The translations under genes and the position numbers were made by a program. A DNA stretch of 41,583 bases. Origin: MD308 sp051888795. Its GTDB lineage: Bacteria > Bacillota > Clostridia > Lachnospirales > Lachnospiraceae. The notes beneath the pieces were generated by a model, which did not search any database, had not been told where the DNA came from, and saw only the letters and a program-made list of their open reading frames with translations. Location: positions 1-41,583 of the forward strand of contig JBJFCD010000173.1 of assembly GCA_051888795.1 (NCBI GenBank), in the 5' to 3' direction. This document shows positions 7,679 through 16,753 of the stretch, piece after piece. Positions within the stretch are counted from its first letter, which is position 1. Each line of letters begins with the position of its first letter.

Positions 7679-10096
7679 ATGAATACAGAAGAAATGGAGA
7701 TGGTCCTGACAAGGGGACTTAGTGAAGAGACACATTATCACCCGGAAATTGAACTTTTTTTTGTCGTAGATGGGACAGCACAAGTGACTGTAAGGGATCA
7801 GACCTGTGAACTGGGGCAGGAGGATGTGATTGTAGTTAATTCAAGTGAAGCACATAGTATAGATTCTTCGGAGAATTCGATTATCTGTGATGTGCGTTTT
7901 TCATGCCGGAGAGTATTGGAGCTTCTGGGTGAGGATATGTGTGTATTCGAATGTAACAGCAGAACAGATCGGACTCGTCCATACAGCACGATCCGTACAG
8001 TTATGAGAGAAGTAGTTTACCAATATGTCAGTCGGGAGCCGGGAAAAACGAAATGTCTTAAAATTGGAGCGTTATACAAACTGCTGGACTGTCTGATTGA
8101 AAATTACCGAGAAGAATCTCCAGAAAGGCAGTCAGGACAGATGATGGATGACAGTACAAGAGTGCAGCAGATTTGTCAGTATGTAAATCAAAATTTTCAG
8201 TATGGGATTAATATGTCTGAACTGGCAGACCAGCTGTTTTTGTCTACATCTACATTGTCTCGAGTTTTTAAAAAGCAGACCGGAATCTATTTTGCGGATT
8301 ATGTTTCGCATGTCCGTATGAGCCGTGCAGTTGACGAGCTTTTGCGTACAGAGGACAGTATTACGAAAATCGCGGTGGACTGCGGTTTTTCGAATCCATC
8401 TGTTTTTAATAGAAGTTTCAAGGAAATATATGGAGTGACTCCTTCTGATTATCGTGCGCAGAAGAAGGAGCTGAGAATGGAGCAGGAGAAGAAGAAACTG
8501 TTTGAGCAGGAACAGCTTCGTAAAGAGTTATCTGAACAATTGGGAGAACAGAATATCAATATTGCGGGAAGGGTGAAAGTATCCGTAGATGTGAATCAGG
8601 ACAGGGCATTTTTGAATCGTTGGAATGAAATGATGAACCTTGGGTCTGTAGATATGTTGTGTCATGCAGTGACACAACAGCAAGTACTGTTTTTGCGGAA
8701 AGAACTAGGGTTTAAATATGCCCGCATCTGGAGTATTTTTTCACAGAAGAACATGATTTGTACCGGAAAAGAGGGAAGCGATTATAATTTTAGCCGTCTG
8801 GATTACATTTTTGATTTTTTGATAGATAATGATATGATTCCGTTTCTGGATTTTGGAAACCGACCGGATGTTGCAATCGGAGAACTTGGTGTCTGTATTT
8901 TTGAATCGCATGACTATATTTTATTTGAAAGCCGTGCGGCGTGGGAAGACTGTTTGTTGAATTTGATGGAGCATCTGGTGGATCGGTTTGGGGAAGAAGA
9001 AATCAGTCGTTGGGGATTTGAATTTTCCAGTGATCAGAGTAATGCACCTGTCAGTAATTATTATGCAGACAGTAACTATAGCTATCATGACGTTTTTCAA
9101 TATGCATGGAACACGATTAAAAAGTTGGTGCCGGATGCAATGGTAGGTGGCCCTATGGCGATGATGGATTATGATGAGCAGTTTGCCATTAATTTTCTGA
9201 GGATCTGTCAGGAACGAAAATGCATTCCGGACTTTGTCTCTTTCGCATTATTTCCATACAGGACACAAAAAGTGAACGGGCGTGTGGTGAGCGAACCCGC
9301 AACAACGGATAACATTGAGATGGAGTATATCTGCCAGATGCAGAAAATACTTTTGGAAACAGGATGTACGAACTGCAAATTATATATTACGGAATGGAAT
9401 AATTCGGTATCTAACCGTAATTATCTGAATGACAGTAGCTTTCGCGGAGCATATATTGTTCATAAACTGGCGAATATTTCGGAATCCGTAGATATGGTAA
9501 GTCTTTGGATGGCGTCGGATATCATCAGTAATTATGTGGATTCTAACCGTATTGCCAACGGAGGAGGGGGTCTGCTGACGCAGGATGGCATAGCGAAGCC
9601 CGCATTCTTTGCGCTACGTTTTATGAATCAGTTAGGTGACAGGCTTGTTTCTAAAGGAGAAAATTATATCATTACGAAAAAGCACGAGACAAGCTATTAC
9701 ATTCTTTGCTACAATTTCAAGTGGTATAATTGCAACTATTTTAAGAAACGAGAACTTCTGGATGATCCGCAAGATATTGAGAGTATTTTTGAAAATACAG
9801 ATCCAGTGGAGGTGTCAATTCAACTGAATTACCTCCCGAATAATAAACGATACATTGTTACTAGACGTTGTGTTGCGGCAAATTATGGGAGTTTGTTGGG
9901 AGAGTGGAAAAAGTTCCAGTATGATGAACGTCTTTCTGCTGATAATATACGGTACATCAGGGATGCGAGCTTTCCGCGTATGAGCATGGAGAAGAAAAAG
10001 ACAGAGCAGGGGAGTCTTCATGTGTCAGTGAATCTTCAGGCACATGAATTCGTCTTGCTTCATATTCATGAGGATAAACGGAGATCCAGACCATAA
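7679..10096 (+). CDS. AraC-family regulator fused to a GH39-like domain
   Basis: An 805-residue protein. It has an N-terminal cupin sensor (about 15-100, HYHPEIELFFVVDG), two AraC helix-turn-helix motifs (about 160-260, including MSELADQLFLSTSTLSRVFK and VDCGFSNPSVFNRSFK), then a charged linker and a beta-xylosidase-like GH39 barrel (about 300-790). In the GH39 part the nucleophile segment is kept (YITEWNNS). The usual NEP acid/base motif reads FSSDQSN, so the Glu seems to be replaced and the domain is more likely a glycoside sensor than an enzyme. The start ATG follows TAGGAGG. It stands directly upstream of the C-glycoside genes and is the likely activator of both operons. Confidence 0.9.
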   Translation: MNTEEMEMVLTRGLSEETHYHPEIELFFVVDGTAQVTVRDQTCELGQEDVIVVNSSEAHSIDSSENSIICDVRFSCRRVLELLGEDMCVFECNSRTDRTRPYSTIRTVMREVVYQYVSREPGKTKCLKIGALYKLLDCLIENYREESPERQSGQMMDDSTRVQQICQYVNQNFQYGINMSELADQLFLSTSTLSRVFKKQTGIYFADYVSHVRMSRAVDELLRTEDSITKIAVDCGFSNPSVFNRSFKEIYGVTPSDYRAQKKELRMEQEKKKLFEQEQLRKELSEQLGEQNINIAGRVKVSVDVNQDRAFLNRWNEMMNLGSVDMLCHAVTQQQVLFLRKELGFKYARIWSIFSQKNMICTGKEGSDYNFSRLDYIFDFLIDNDMIPFLDFGNRPDVAIGELGVCIFESHDYILFESRAAWEDCLLNLMEHLVDRFGEEEISRWGFEFSSDQSNAPVSNYYADSNYSYHDVFQYAWNTIKKLVPDAMVGGPMAMMDYDEQFAINFLRICQERKCIPDFVSFALFPYRTQKVNGRVVSEPATTDNIEMEYICQMQKILLETGCTNCKLYITEWNNSVSNRNYLNDSSFRGAYIVHKLANISESVDMVSLWMASDIISNYVDSNRIANGGGGLLTQDGIAKPAFFALRFMNQLGDRLVSKGENYIITKKHETSYYILCYNFKWYNCNYFKKRELLDDPQDIESIFENTDPVEVSIQLNYLPNNKRYIVTRRCVAANYGSLLGEWKKFQYDERLSADNIRYIRDASFPRMSMEKKKTEQGSLHVSVNLQAHEFVLLHIHEDKRRSRP

Positions 10097-10120
10097 GAAG
10101 CGGATGCATTTTGGAACCAG

Positions 10121-10237
10121 ATGCAATAAAAGATTAACATTTATCCCACCTGTCAGAAAAAGATACATGAAAAAATCAACAAAAGTCAAGAAAAATGAAA
10201 TCGTAGAAAAGCGGATTGGGAGGATTTCGGATAAAAT
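10121..10237 (+). promoter_or_regulatory. Operator/promoter region 1 (before the first alpha/beta pair)
   Basis: It contains a 29-base block (10121-10149) ending in AACATTTATCCCAC, then TCAAGAAAAATGAAA (10186-10200), then a -10-like TAAAAT (10232-10237). All three elements recur at 11772-11888 with exactly the same spacing (constant offset of 1651 bases). No good -35 box is present, as expected for an activator-dependent promoter. Confidence 0.65.
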
Positions 10238-10295
10238 TTTACCAAAATTAAAAAAGGTGTTTTGATTTTGTATCACGAATGACAGGAGGTATTAT

Positions 10296-11177
10296 ATGTA
10301 TCAGTACAATCGTAAGGGACCGAAGCGAGGTGTGGCTCTCTACAGTTATTCTGGCGAGTATGGCGTATCTATGGATCTGGAAAATTGCTTCCAGGATATG
10401 TATGATATGGGTGCTCATGGGCTGGAGATTTTAGCAAACAGCCACATTCCAACTTATCCGCAGGTTGACGAGGCATGGCTGGAAGAGTGGTTTCGCCTAT
10501 TAGATCAGTATGAGATCGTTCCGGTAGAATATGGACACTGGATTGACAGCAGGCTGTTTGCAGGACGCGAGCTGACGACAAAAGAGTCTGTAGAAATGTT
10601 AAAAAGAGATATTAAAATTGCTCACAAACTTGGATTTACTGTTATGCGTACAAAAATGGGTGTGATAGATCCGGTGAATTCTCCAGTGAAGAATTGGCGT
10701 GAAATTATTCGGGGAGCGTTAGAGTGCGCAGAGAAAAATAATGTCCGCATGTGTCCGGAACTGCATATGCCTACCGCTTTGAAGAGTCGCTATGTAGATG
10801 ATTACATGGAATTTATTTTAAAGGAAAACACGAAATATTTTGGTTTCAATGTGGACTTTGGTACATTTCAGGATGTATTTGAGAGCGATTACCGTTTGCC
10901 TGGCATGCCGGAGGATGGAGGCCCGTGTTCCAGACCTGAGGATATCATTCCGATTCTCCCTTATGTATATTGCTGCCATGCCAAGTTCAACAATATGAGT
11001 GAAGATTTTAAAGAGACAACGATTCCTTATGAAAAGATCATCCGCATATTACAGGAGCATGATTGGGATGGATATATGCTCAGTGAATATGAGGGACCGG
11101 ATAAAGAAAAGATTGGATTTGTTGGTGATCAGCTGAGACGACAGCACATTATGATGCAGCGACTTTTGAATGATTAG
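10296..11177 (+). CDS. C-glycoside deglycosidase alpha-like TIM barrel, copy 1
   Basis: A 293-residue sugar phosphate isomerase/epimerase-fold protein. Likely metal ligands lie at the ends of the barrel strands: Glu155 and His157 (CPELHMP), Asp187 (NVDFGT), His228 (CCHAKF) and Glu264 (SEYEG). In C-glycoside deglycosidases (DgpC, CGD alpha) such a barrel binds a divalent metal and eliminates the aglycone from a 3-oxo-C-glucoside. The call depends on the next gene, a DUF6379-type beta subunit only 18 bases downstream, which is the diagnostic partner. It is shorter than copy 2 (337 residues) and lacks that copy's insertion. The ribosome site is CAGGAGG. The alternative is an ordinary keto-sugar isomerase. 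Confidence 0.75.
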   Translation: MYQYNRKGPKRGVALYSYSGEYGVSMDLENCFQDMYDMGAHGLEILANSHIPTYPQVDEAWLEEWFRLLDQYEIVPVEYGHWIDSRLFAGRELTTKESVEMLKRDIKIAHKLGFTVMRTKMGVIDPVNSPVKNWREIIRGALECAEKNNVRMCPELHMPTALKSRYVDDYMEFILKENTKYFGFNVDFGTFQDVFESDYRLPGMPEDGGPCSRPEDIIPILPYVYCCHAKFNNMSEDFKETTIPYEKIIRILQEHDWDGYMLSEYEGPDKEKIGFVGDQLRRQHIMMQRLLND

Positions 11178-11195
11178 CGGGGAAAGGAGAAAAAG

Positions 11196-11642
11196 ATGTT
11201 AGAAGCAGATATGATTCAGACCAGAGGTTTTCATAATATTGTTGAAAATGGAGAAAACGTTGGTTTTCAGTTTTGTGTACGCCTGACTTATTACAGGGGG
11301 ATTTTCCTTTCTCAGCTCCGGCCTCAGAAGGTTGTAGTAGACGGGGAAGTTTTTCCAAAAGAACAGGTGGTGTGGAGTATCAAAGGAGAGGATTTCACTA
11401 CTGAAGAAATGAAGAGTAACGCAGAAATGCACTGGTGTCCGACTGAGGTGGCAACTTTGAAGATTTATAAATCGGGAGGACTGTCGCAGGGGTATCATGA
11501 AATCAGCACGGGATATAAATATTCTTCTTCCTACATCCCACCGCAGCTTCAGCAGGGAATTGATGGGGAGGAAGTAGATGGATTTCTTGAAATGATGTTT
11601 GGCCAGCTGCACAGTACACGGAAGCTTTTGCTGGTCAGATAG
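11196..11642 (+). CDS. C-glycoside deglycosidase beta-like subunit (DUF6379), copy 1
   Basis: A 148-residue beta-rich protein with the segment RLTYYRGIFLSQL (about 29-41), followed by VVVDGEVF. The same pattern occurs in copy 2 (HITYYRGIPLSMI, then VEVDGVEV), and the conserved region KSGGLSQG matches KEGGLSKG there. DUF6379 proteins are the small subunit of the C-C-bond-cleaving DgpBC/CGD complexes and contribute to the active-site wall. It has an extra C-terminal tail of about 20 residues relative to copy 2. It lies 18 bases after alpha copy 1 and is followed by a strong hairpin that ends the two-gene unit. Confidence 0.78.
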   Translation: MLEADMIQTRGFHNIVENGENVGFQFCVRLTYYRGIFLSQLRPQKVVVDGEVFPKEQVVWSIKGEDFTTEEMKSNAEMHWCPTEVATLKIYKSGGLSQGYHEISTGYKYSSSYIPPQLQQGIDGEEVDGFLEMMFGQLHSTRKLLLVR

Positions 11643-11667
11643 GAAAAATAATGTTTTACGAGGATAG

Positions 11668-11707
11668 AAGTGCCCCGGGCGGATTAATAAATCTGTTCGG
11701 GGCACTT
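11668..11707 (+). terminator. Long hairpin after beta copy 1
   Basis: AAGTGCCCCG pairs with CGGGGCACTT, and the stem continues inward with eight more pairs (three G-T) to an AATA loop, 18 pairs in total. No T-run follows, so it may act as an RNA 3' stabiliser as much as a terminator. Confidence 0.6.
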
Positions 11708-11771
11708 ATGTAAGTATAATCCACTAAAGTGTCCAGTTTATGGGTACATTTTAACATCTGCTTTAGCGAGC

Positions 11772-11888
11772 ATGCAACAAATGATAAACATTTATCCCAC
11801 AAAAGTAAAAACAGATTGGGGAAGGTGCAATAAAAATCAAGAAATGTGAAACTGGGGAGAGGCATAAAAGGCCTGATTTAGATAGAAT
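11772..11888 (+). promoter_or_regulatory. Operator/promoter region 2 (before the transporter operon)
   Basis: The 29-base block at 11772-11800 matches 10121-10149 at 26 positions. TCAAGAAATGTGAAA is at 11837-11851 and the -10-like TAGAAT at 11883-11888. Spacing between elements equals that of region 1 to the base. Confidence 0.65.
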
Positions 11889-11975
11889 AAAGACAGTAAA
11901 GAAAAGCTCTTCTAAGTTTCCAGAAAACCGGTCAATGTGGAAACAAAAAGCTATGGTAATTTAAAGGAGGAAGAC

Positions 11976-13352
11976 ATGGAATCTAATGTTCAAGTAAAAA
12001 AAGCGTCTGCGTTGGGCGTTATATGTTATGGTCTCGGTGATCTTGCATCTCAGTTCATCTGGACATTTGTCGGATCTTATCTGACGATTTTTTATACCGA
12101 CATTGTCGGGTTTGCACCTGTTGTTGTATCAGGAATTATGCTGGTTGCGCGTGTTTGGGATGCAGTGAATGACCCGATGATGGGAGCTATTGCTGAGAAT
12201 ACACGGTCAAAGTTTGGTCGTTTCCGCCCGTACATCGCATTTGGCTGTCCATTCCTTGCAGTATTTGCAGTATTGACGTTTGTAAATATGGGAAATGGCG
12301 TAGGAGGAGTCATCTTTTCTGCTGTAGTGTACATTATCGCTGGAATGCTTTATACACTGGTGAATATTCCGTATTCTTCACTGGCTGCTGTTATGACAGA
12401 AGATCCGAAGCAACGTAACTTGATCGGTACATCCCGAAGTGTTGGTATGAACGTTGGTATGATCATCGTAAACTCTTGTTCAGCGGGTTTGGCACTTCAC
12501 TTCTCAGGAAGTGGCGCTGAGGTTGCGACCGGACATGGATATATGATGACAGCTATTATTTACTCTTGTATTGCTATCCCATTATTCCTGATTGTGTTCT
12601 TTACTTCTAAGGAGGTAATTGTGCCGGAGTATGAGACCCGTAAGCTGAAACCTTCTGAGACACTGAAAGGTATGGTGAAAAACAAATATCTGATGACGAT
12701 TTTCATTGTATCTACAATTCAGATGGTTGCATTCATGGGACGTATTTCTATTACTACATATTATGTAATTTACTGTCTGGGAGCATTTACGTTGATTGCG
12801 CTTATCATGACTATTCCGTCTATTGGAGGAATCATTGGGTCACTGGTAGTTGCACCGCTTGCAAATAAGTTTGGCAAGAAGCGGGTGTTGGCACTGACAC
12901 TTTTAGGGCAGGGTGTAGGACTTTTTATTGTTTACTTTGCTCCGTTTGATAACATGACACAGATCATGATTGGTCACTGGGTATATGGTATTTTCAACTG
13001 TGGTTTCCCAATTTGCCTGGCGATGGTTGCTGACTGTGTAGACTTCTGGGAGGAAAAGACGGGAATCCGTCAGGACGGCAGTTACTATGCGACATATGGT
13101 CTTTCTACAAAATTAGGAAATGCGATTGGTTCTGCAGTTGGCGTACTGATTATTTCTGGTTTTGGTTATGTTGCAGGCAGTATGGAACAGTCAGAAAGAG
13201 CGTTGGCTGGTATCAACTTAACAGTAAACCTTATCCCTGCAATTCTTCTGGTAGTCGCTGCAGTAGCATTGTGGTTCCTCTGGGATAAATCCGATAAAGA
13301 TTTCGATGATATCCGGGCAAAAGTAAAAGAACGTAATGCAGCGAACAAATAA
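11976..13352 (+). CDS. GPH-family (MFS) glycoside transporter
   Basis: A 458-residue polytopic membrane protein with about 12 hydrophobic segments. The motif ARVWDAVNDPMMG, followed by RSKFGRFRPYI (about 65-95), is the signature of glycoside-pentoside-hexuronide cation symporters. The start at 11976 follows AAAGGAGG; the upstream in-frame ATG at 11937 has no ribosome site. As first gene of the long operon it probably imports the intact glycoside. Substrate specificity cannot be read from sequence. Confidence 0.88.
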   Translation: MESNVQVKKASALGVICYGLGDLASQFIWTFVGSYLTIFYTDIVGFAPVVVSGIMLVARVWDAVNDPMMGAIAENTRSKFGRFRPYIAFGCPFLAVFAVLTFVNMGNGVGGVIFSAVVYIIAGMLYTLVNIPYSSLAAVMTEDPKQRNLIGTSRSVGMNVGMIIVNSCSAGLALHFSGSGAEVATGHGYMMTAIIYSCIAIPLFLIVFFTSKEVIVPEYETRKLKPSETLKGMVKNKYLMTIFIVSTIQMVAFMGRISITTYYVIYCLGAFTLIALIMTIPSIGGIIGSLVVAPLANKFGKKRVLALTLLGQGVGLFIVYFAPFDNMTQIMIGHWVYGIFNCGFPICLAMVADCVDFWEEKTGIRQDGSYYATYGLSTKLGNAIGSAVGVLIISGFGYVAGSMEQSERALAGINLTVNLIPAILLVVAAVALWFLWDKSDKDFDDIRAKVKERNAANK

Positions 13353-13410
13353 GGATTGTAAACAAAACAAAATCAACAATTCACAAGATTCATTTAGGAG
13401 GTTATTCAAT

Positions 13411-14523
13411 ATGAAAAATGGAAAGTTACAGGTTGCAGTGATTGGATGTGGTGGAATTGCAAATCAGAAGCATCTTCCGGCACTTACAGCACAGGCAGAT
13501 AAATGTGAGATCGTAGCTCTTTGCGATATTATTGAAGAACGTGCGTTAAAAGCACAGAAAGACTTTGCTCCGAATGCAAAGGTTTATACAGATTATAATG
13601 AAGTATTTAAAGATGAAGAAATCGATGTTGTACATGTATGTACTCCTAATGTGGCACACTGCCCGATCACAGTTGCTGCATTTGAGGCTGGTAAGCATGT
13701 CCTCTGCGAGAAACCAATGGCTGCTAATACAGAGGATGCACAGAAGATGATGGATGCATGGAAGAAATCAGGCAAGAAATTTACGATTGGTTATCAGAAC
13801 AGATTCCGCAGAGATTGTCTGACACTTAAGAAATTCTGTGAAGAAGATGGACTTGGAGATGTATACTTTGCAAAAGCACATGCAATCCGCCGCCGTGCGG
13901 TTCCTACCTGGGGAGTATTCCCGAACAAAGCTCTTCAGGGAGGCGGACCACTGATTGATATCGGTACACATGCTCTGGATATTACTCTCTGGATGATGGA
14001 TAACTATGAAGTAGAGAGTGTAACAGGATCTGTATTTGAAAAGCTTGGACATTCTGAACTGGCAACACAGGGAAATATGTTCGGAGCATGGGATCCAGAA
14101 ACATATGAAGTAGAAGATTCTGCATTCGGATATATTAAGATGAAGAACGGAGCAACGATCTTCCTTGAGAGTGCATGGGCAATCAATATGAAGGAAAGCC
14201 GTGAGGCAGCAACAACTCTTTGTGGCACAAAAGCAGGTGCTGAGCTGGTTGGTGGTATGAGTCATGGGCAGGAGTATCAGCTTGTGATCAATGATACTAC
14301 ATGTGGACAGCTGACAGAGAAAACGCTTTCTCCAGGTGGAACTATTGCGTTTTTCGAAGGAAATGGATCTGGTGAACCGAAAGATCTGGAGTGTAAGCAG
14401 TGGTTAGAAGCCATCATCAATGATACAGAGCCGCTTGTAAAACCAGAGCAGGCATTTGTTGTTACAAAGATTCTGGATAATATTTATAAATCAGCTCGTG
14501 AAGGACATGAGATTAAATTTTAA
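13411..14523 (+). CDS. Gfo/Idh/MocA oxidoreductase 1 (DgpA-like candidate)
   Basis: A 370-residue NAD(P)-dependent oxidoreductase. The Rossmann motif is IGCGGIANQKH (about 11-21), the catalytic Lys is in EKPMA (Lys101), and the sugar-site Asp/His are in LIDIGTHALD (Asp183, His187). In characterised gut pathways an enzyme of this family (DgpA) oxidises C3 of the sugar of a C-glycoside, making it cleavable by the alpha/beta lyase. The start follows TTAGGAGG. It is one of three such enzymes in the locus; which one performs the first oxidation is not decided by sequence. Confidence 0.88.
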   Translation: MKNGKLQVAVIGCGGIANQKHLPALTAQADKCEIVALCDIIEERALKAQKDFAPNAKVYTDYNEVFKDEEIDVVHVCTPNVAHCPITVAAFEAGKHVLCEKPMAANTEDAQKMMDAWKKSGKKFTIGYQNRFRRDCLTLKKFCEEDGLGDVYFAKAHAIRRRAVPTWGVFPNKALQGGGPLIDIGTHALDITLWMMDNYEVESVTGSVFEKLGHSELATQGNMFGAWDPETYEVEDSAFGYIKMKNGATIFLESAWAINMKESREAATTLCGTKAGAELVGGMSHGQEYQLVINDTTCGQLTEKTLSPGGTIAFFEGNGSGEPKDLECKQWLEAIINDTEPLVKPEQAFVVTKILDNIYKSAREGHEIKF

Positions 14524-14535
14524 TGAAGGATAGGG

Positions 14536-14575
14536 TTCCAGGTCCGGAGAAAGATGTGTTTTTCCGGACTTGGAA
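14536..14575 (+). other. Intercistronic hairpin
   Basis: TTCCAGGTCCGGA (14536-14548) pairs with TCCGGACTTGGAA (14563-14575), one G-T pair, no T-run. It lies between oxidoreductases 1 and 2 and could stabilise or separate mRNA segments. Confidence 0.5.
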
Positions 14576-14614
14576 AACACAAGATAATAAGACATTGACT
14601 TTGGGAGGTATGTT

Positions 14615-15688
14615 ATGGACGCAATAAGAATCGCGATTATCGGACACGGCTTTATGGGCCATGAACATGAAAAAATGTTGAGTCATATGGATGGAATTCA
14701 ATTAGTTGGATTTTCTGACATCGATCCGACACAGTTAGAAGATGTTCAGGAAGGATTGAAACGTTACAGCTCGAATGAAGAACTTATGAATGATCCGGAG
14801 GTCGATGTTGTGCTGATCGCAGCGAATAATAAGTATCATCATGATCTGGTGATTCAGGCAGCAAGAGCTGGAAAAGATATTATCTGTGAGAAACCAGTCG
14901 CAATGAATGTAGAAGAACTGGATGATATGATGAAAGTCGTAGATGAATGTGGCGTTAAATTTACCGTTCATCATCAAAGGCGATTTGACCCAGATTTTCG
15001 GACGGCAAAAGAAATTTACGACAGCAGGACTCTGGGGAATGTTTATACGATACAGAGTATGCTTTACGGATTTAACGGAAATATGCATGACTGGCATGTC
15101 TATGTGGAAGAAGGCGGCGGAATGCTGTTTGACTGGGGTGTTCATCTGATCGATCAGATCTTGTGGATGATGCCGGGAGCGAAAGTGACAAGTGTGTATG
15201 CGGATTTAAGAAATGTCATCAATGTAGAAGTAGACGATTACTTTAAGATTTTGATGAGATTTGATAATGGTGTGATGGCAGAAATTGAGCTTGGGACCTA
15301 TTTCCTGACGGACAAAATGGATGATAAATGGTTTGAACGTCACTGGTTTGTCGGGGGAAATCAAGGAAGCGCCTATGTGGATGGCTTCCATCCGGAAGGC
15401 AAAATCGTCCGTACGGCAGGACTGCTTCAGAATGTAGGCGGCAAGAGGACCATGACAGCTGCCGGACCGACACGTTCTTTTGGACCACCGCCGGAAGGCA
15501 AGATCCTCACAGAGGAGTTGCCGGAGATTCATACCTGTCACGAAAATTATTTTGAAAATTACATTCGTGCTTATCGTGGAGAAGAAGATTTCCTTGTTCA
15601 GATCCCAGAGACACGCCGTGTACTGGCACTTATGGAGGCGGTTAGAGAATCTGCCCGCACAGGGGAATCGATTCGGTTTGAAAAGTAA
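14615..15688 (+). CDS. Gfo/Idh/MocA oxidoreductase 2
   Basis: A 357-residue enzyme. The Rossmann motif is IGHGFMGHEHE (about 9-19), the catalytic Lys is in CEKPVAMN (Lys93), and the substrate-site segment is FDWGVHLIDQ. GGGAGG lies 6 bases before the start. Compared with oxidoreductase 1 it has a Trp/Asp-rich middle (NMHDWHVYVEEGG) and a region with two Pro-rich turns (GPTRSFGPPPEG), so substrate contacts differ. It may act on another C-glycoside or reduce the 3-oxo sugar after cleavage. It sits between oxidoreductase 1 and alpha copy 2. Confidence 0.86.
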   Translation: MDAIRIAIIGHGFMGHEHEKMLSHMDGIQLVGFSDIDPTQLEDVQEGLKRYSSNEELMNDPEVDVVLIAANNKYHHDLVIQAARAGKDIICEKPVAMNVEELDDMMKVVDECGVKFTVHHQRRFDPDFRTAKEIYDSRTLGNVYTIQSMLYGFNGNMHDWHVYVEEGGGMLFDWGVHLIDQILWMMPGAKVTSVYADLRNVINVEVDDYFKILMRFDNGVMAEIELGTYFLTDKMDDKWFERHWFVGGNQGSAYVDGFHPEGKIVRTAGLLQNVGGKRTMTAAGPTRSFGPPPEGKILTEELPEIHTCHENYFENYIRAYRGEEDFLVQIPETRRVLALMEAVRESARTGESIRFEK

Positions 15689-15726
15689 AGTTAGTGAAAT
15701 TTCGAGAAAAGAAAGGATGAATGATT

Positions 15727-16740
15727 ATGGCTATTAAATCATCAGTAAGCCTTTACAGTCTTCAGTACCAGTACCTTACTGGCAAAATGGACTTAGAAGG
15801 AATTCTTAAATATATGAAGGAACTGGATGTAGACGGTATCGAGCTTTTGCCGGATCAGATGATTCCGGGAGCTCCGGAACCAAGTGAAGAGACACTTGCA
15901 AAATGGGATGTCTTGATGGAAAAATATCCAATCGGCCTTGCCTGTGATGACTGTTTTCTGAACACCAATATGTTCAAGAACCGTGAGCTGACAAAGCGTG
16001 AGTGTATTGCACTGATCAATAAAGAAATTAAGCTTGCACATCGTCTTGGATTTAAGGTGCTTCGTCTGGTTTCCATGGTTCCTGCATGGATTCTGGAACC
16101 TTGTCTTCCGACGGCCGAAAAATATGATGTATGCATGTGTATTGAAATTCATGCAGGACTGGGATTCGGCGTTCAGAAGACAGAGGAATTTTTAGCAGAG
16201 ATGATCCGTCTGGATTCTCCGTATATCGGAATTGTTCCAGATTCAGGACTTTTCTGTAAGCGCCCTCCGCGTGTGATGACAAATTATTGCAGAGAAGTGT
16301 ATGGAACGAATCCAGAACTAATCGCGCTGGGCGATGAAATCTTTGCAAGTGGTACAGATACATACACATTAACGATGAAAAACGGTGGGAAGATGGATCC
16401 GAGAGTCGCTGCACTGGTAAAAGATCCGGCGAAGGATATGTTTTTTGCGACCAATCTGGATGGTTACGAGAATAATCCACTGTCTGTCATGGACCCGTAT
16501 GTAAAATATATCAAACATTTCCACTTCAAATTGTTTGAAATGACAGAAGACGGAACAGAGTACAGTATTGATTATAAAGAAATCTTACAGTATCTTCATG
16601 ATCATGGTTATAACGGATATGTTTCTACGGAATATGAAGGAAACCGCTGGGTATTGCCGGATCATCCGATTCCAGAGGTAGAACAGGTTGCGGCACATCA
16701 GAAGATGATCAAACGTTTGATCAGGGAAATTGAAGGCTAA
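15727..16740 (+). CDS. C-glycoside deglycosidase alpha-like TIM barrel, copy 2
   Basis: A 337-residue barrel protein. The start at 15727 (MAIKSSVSLYS) has AAAGGA 9 bases upstream. Likely metal ligands are Glu140 and His142 (CIEIHAG), Asp172 (VPDSG), His266 (HFHFKLF) and Glu302 (STEYEG), the same series as copy 1. Between the Asp and the His there is an insertion relative to copy 1 of a few dozen residues (around 185-250, rich in N/G/D), probably shaping the aglycone pocket. The beta subunit gene follows after 13 bases. Length and partner fit the DgpC/CGD alpha subunits better than copy 1 does. The reaction assignment is by family and context. Confidence 0.8.
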   Translation: MAIKSSVSLYSLQYQYLTGKMDLEGILKYMKELDVDGIELLPDQMIPGAPEPSEETLAKWDVLMEKYPIGLACDDCFLNTNMFKNRELTKRECIALINKEIKLAHRLGFKVLRLVSMVPAWILEPCLPTAEKYDVCMCIEIHAGLGFGVQKTEEFLAEMIRLDSPYIGIVPDSGLFCKRPPRVMTNYCREVYGTNPELIALGDEIFASGTDTYTLTMKNGGKMDPRVAALVKDPAKDMFFATNLDGYENNPLSVMDPYVKYIKHFHFKLFEMTEDGTEYSIDYKEILQYLHDHGYNGYVSTEYEGNRWVLPDHPIPEVEQVAAHQKMIKRLIREIEG

Positions 16741-16753
16741 AGGAGGTTCTGAC

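Larger units (their letters stand above)
11643..11975 (+). other. Intergenic control region between the two operons
   Basis: No gene is seen here. It holds a long hairpin (11668-11707) followed by the second AraC-type operator/promoter region (11772-11888) and the ribosome site of the transporter gene. Confidence 0.7.
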
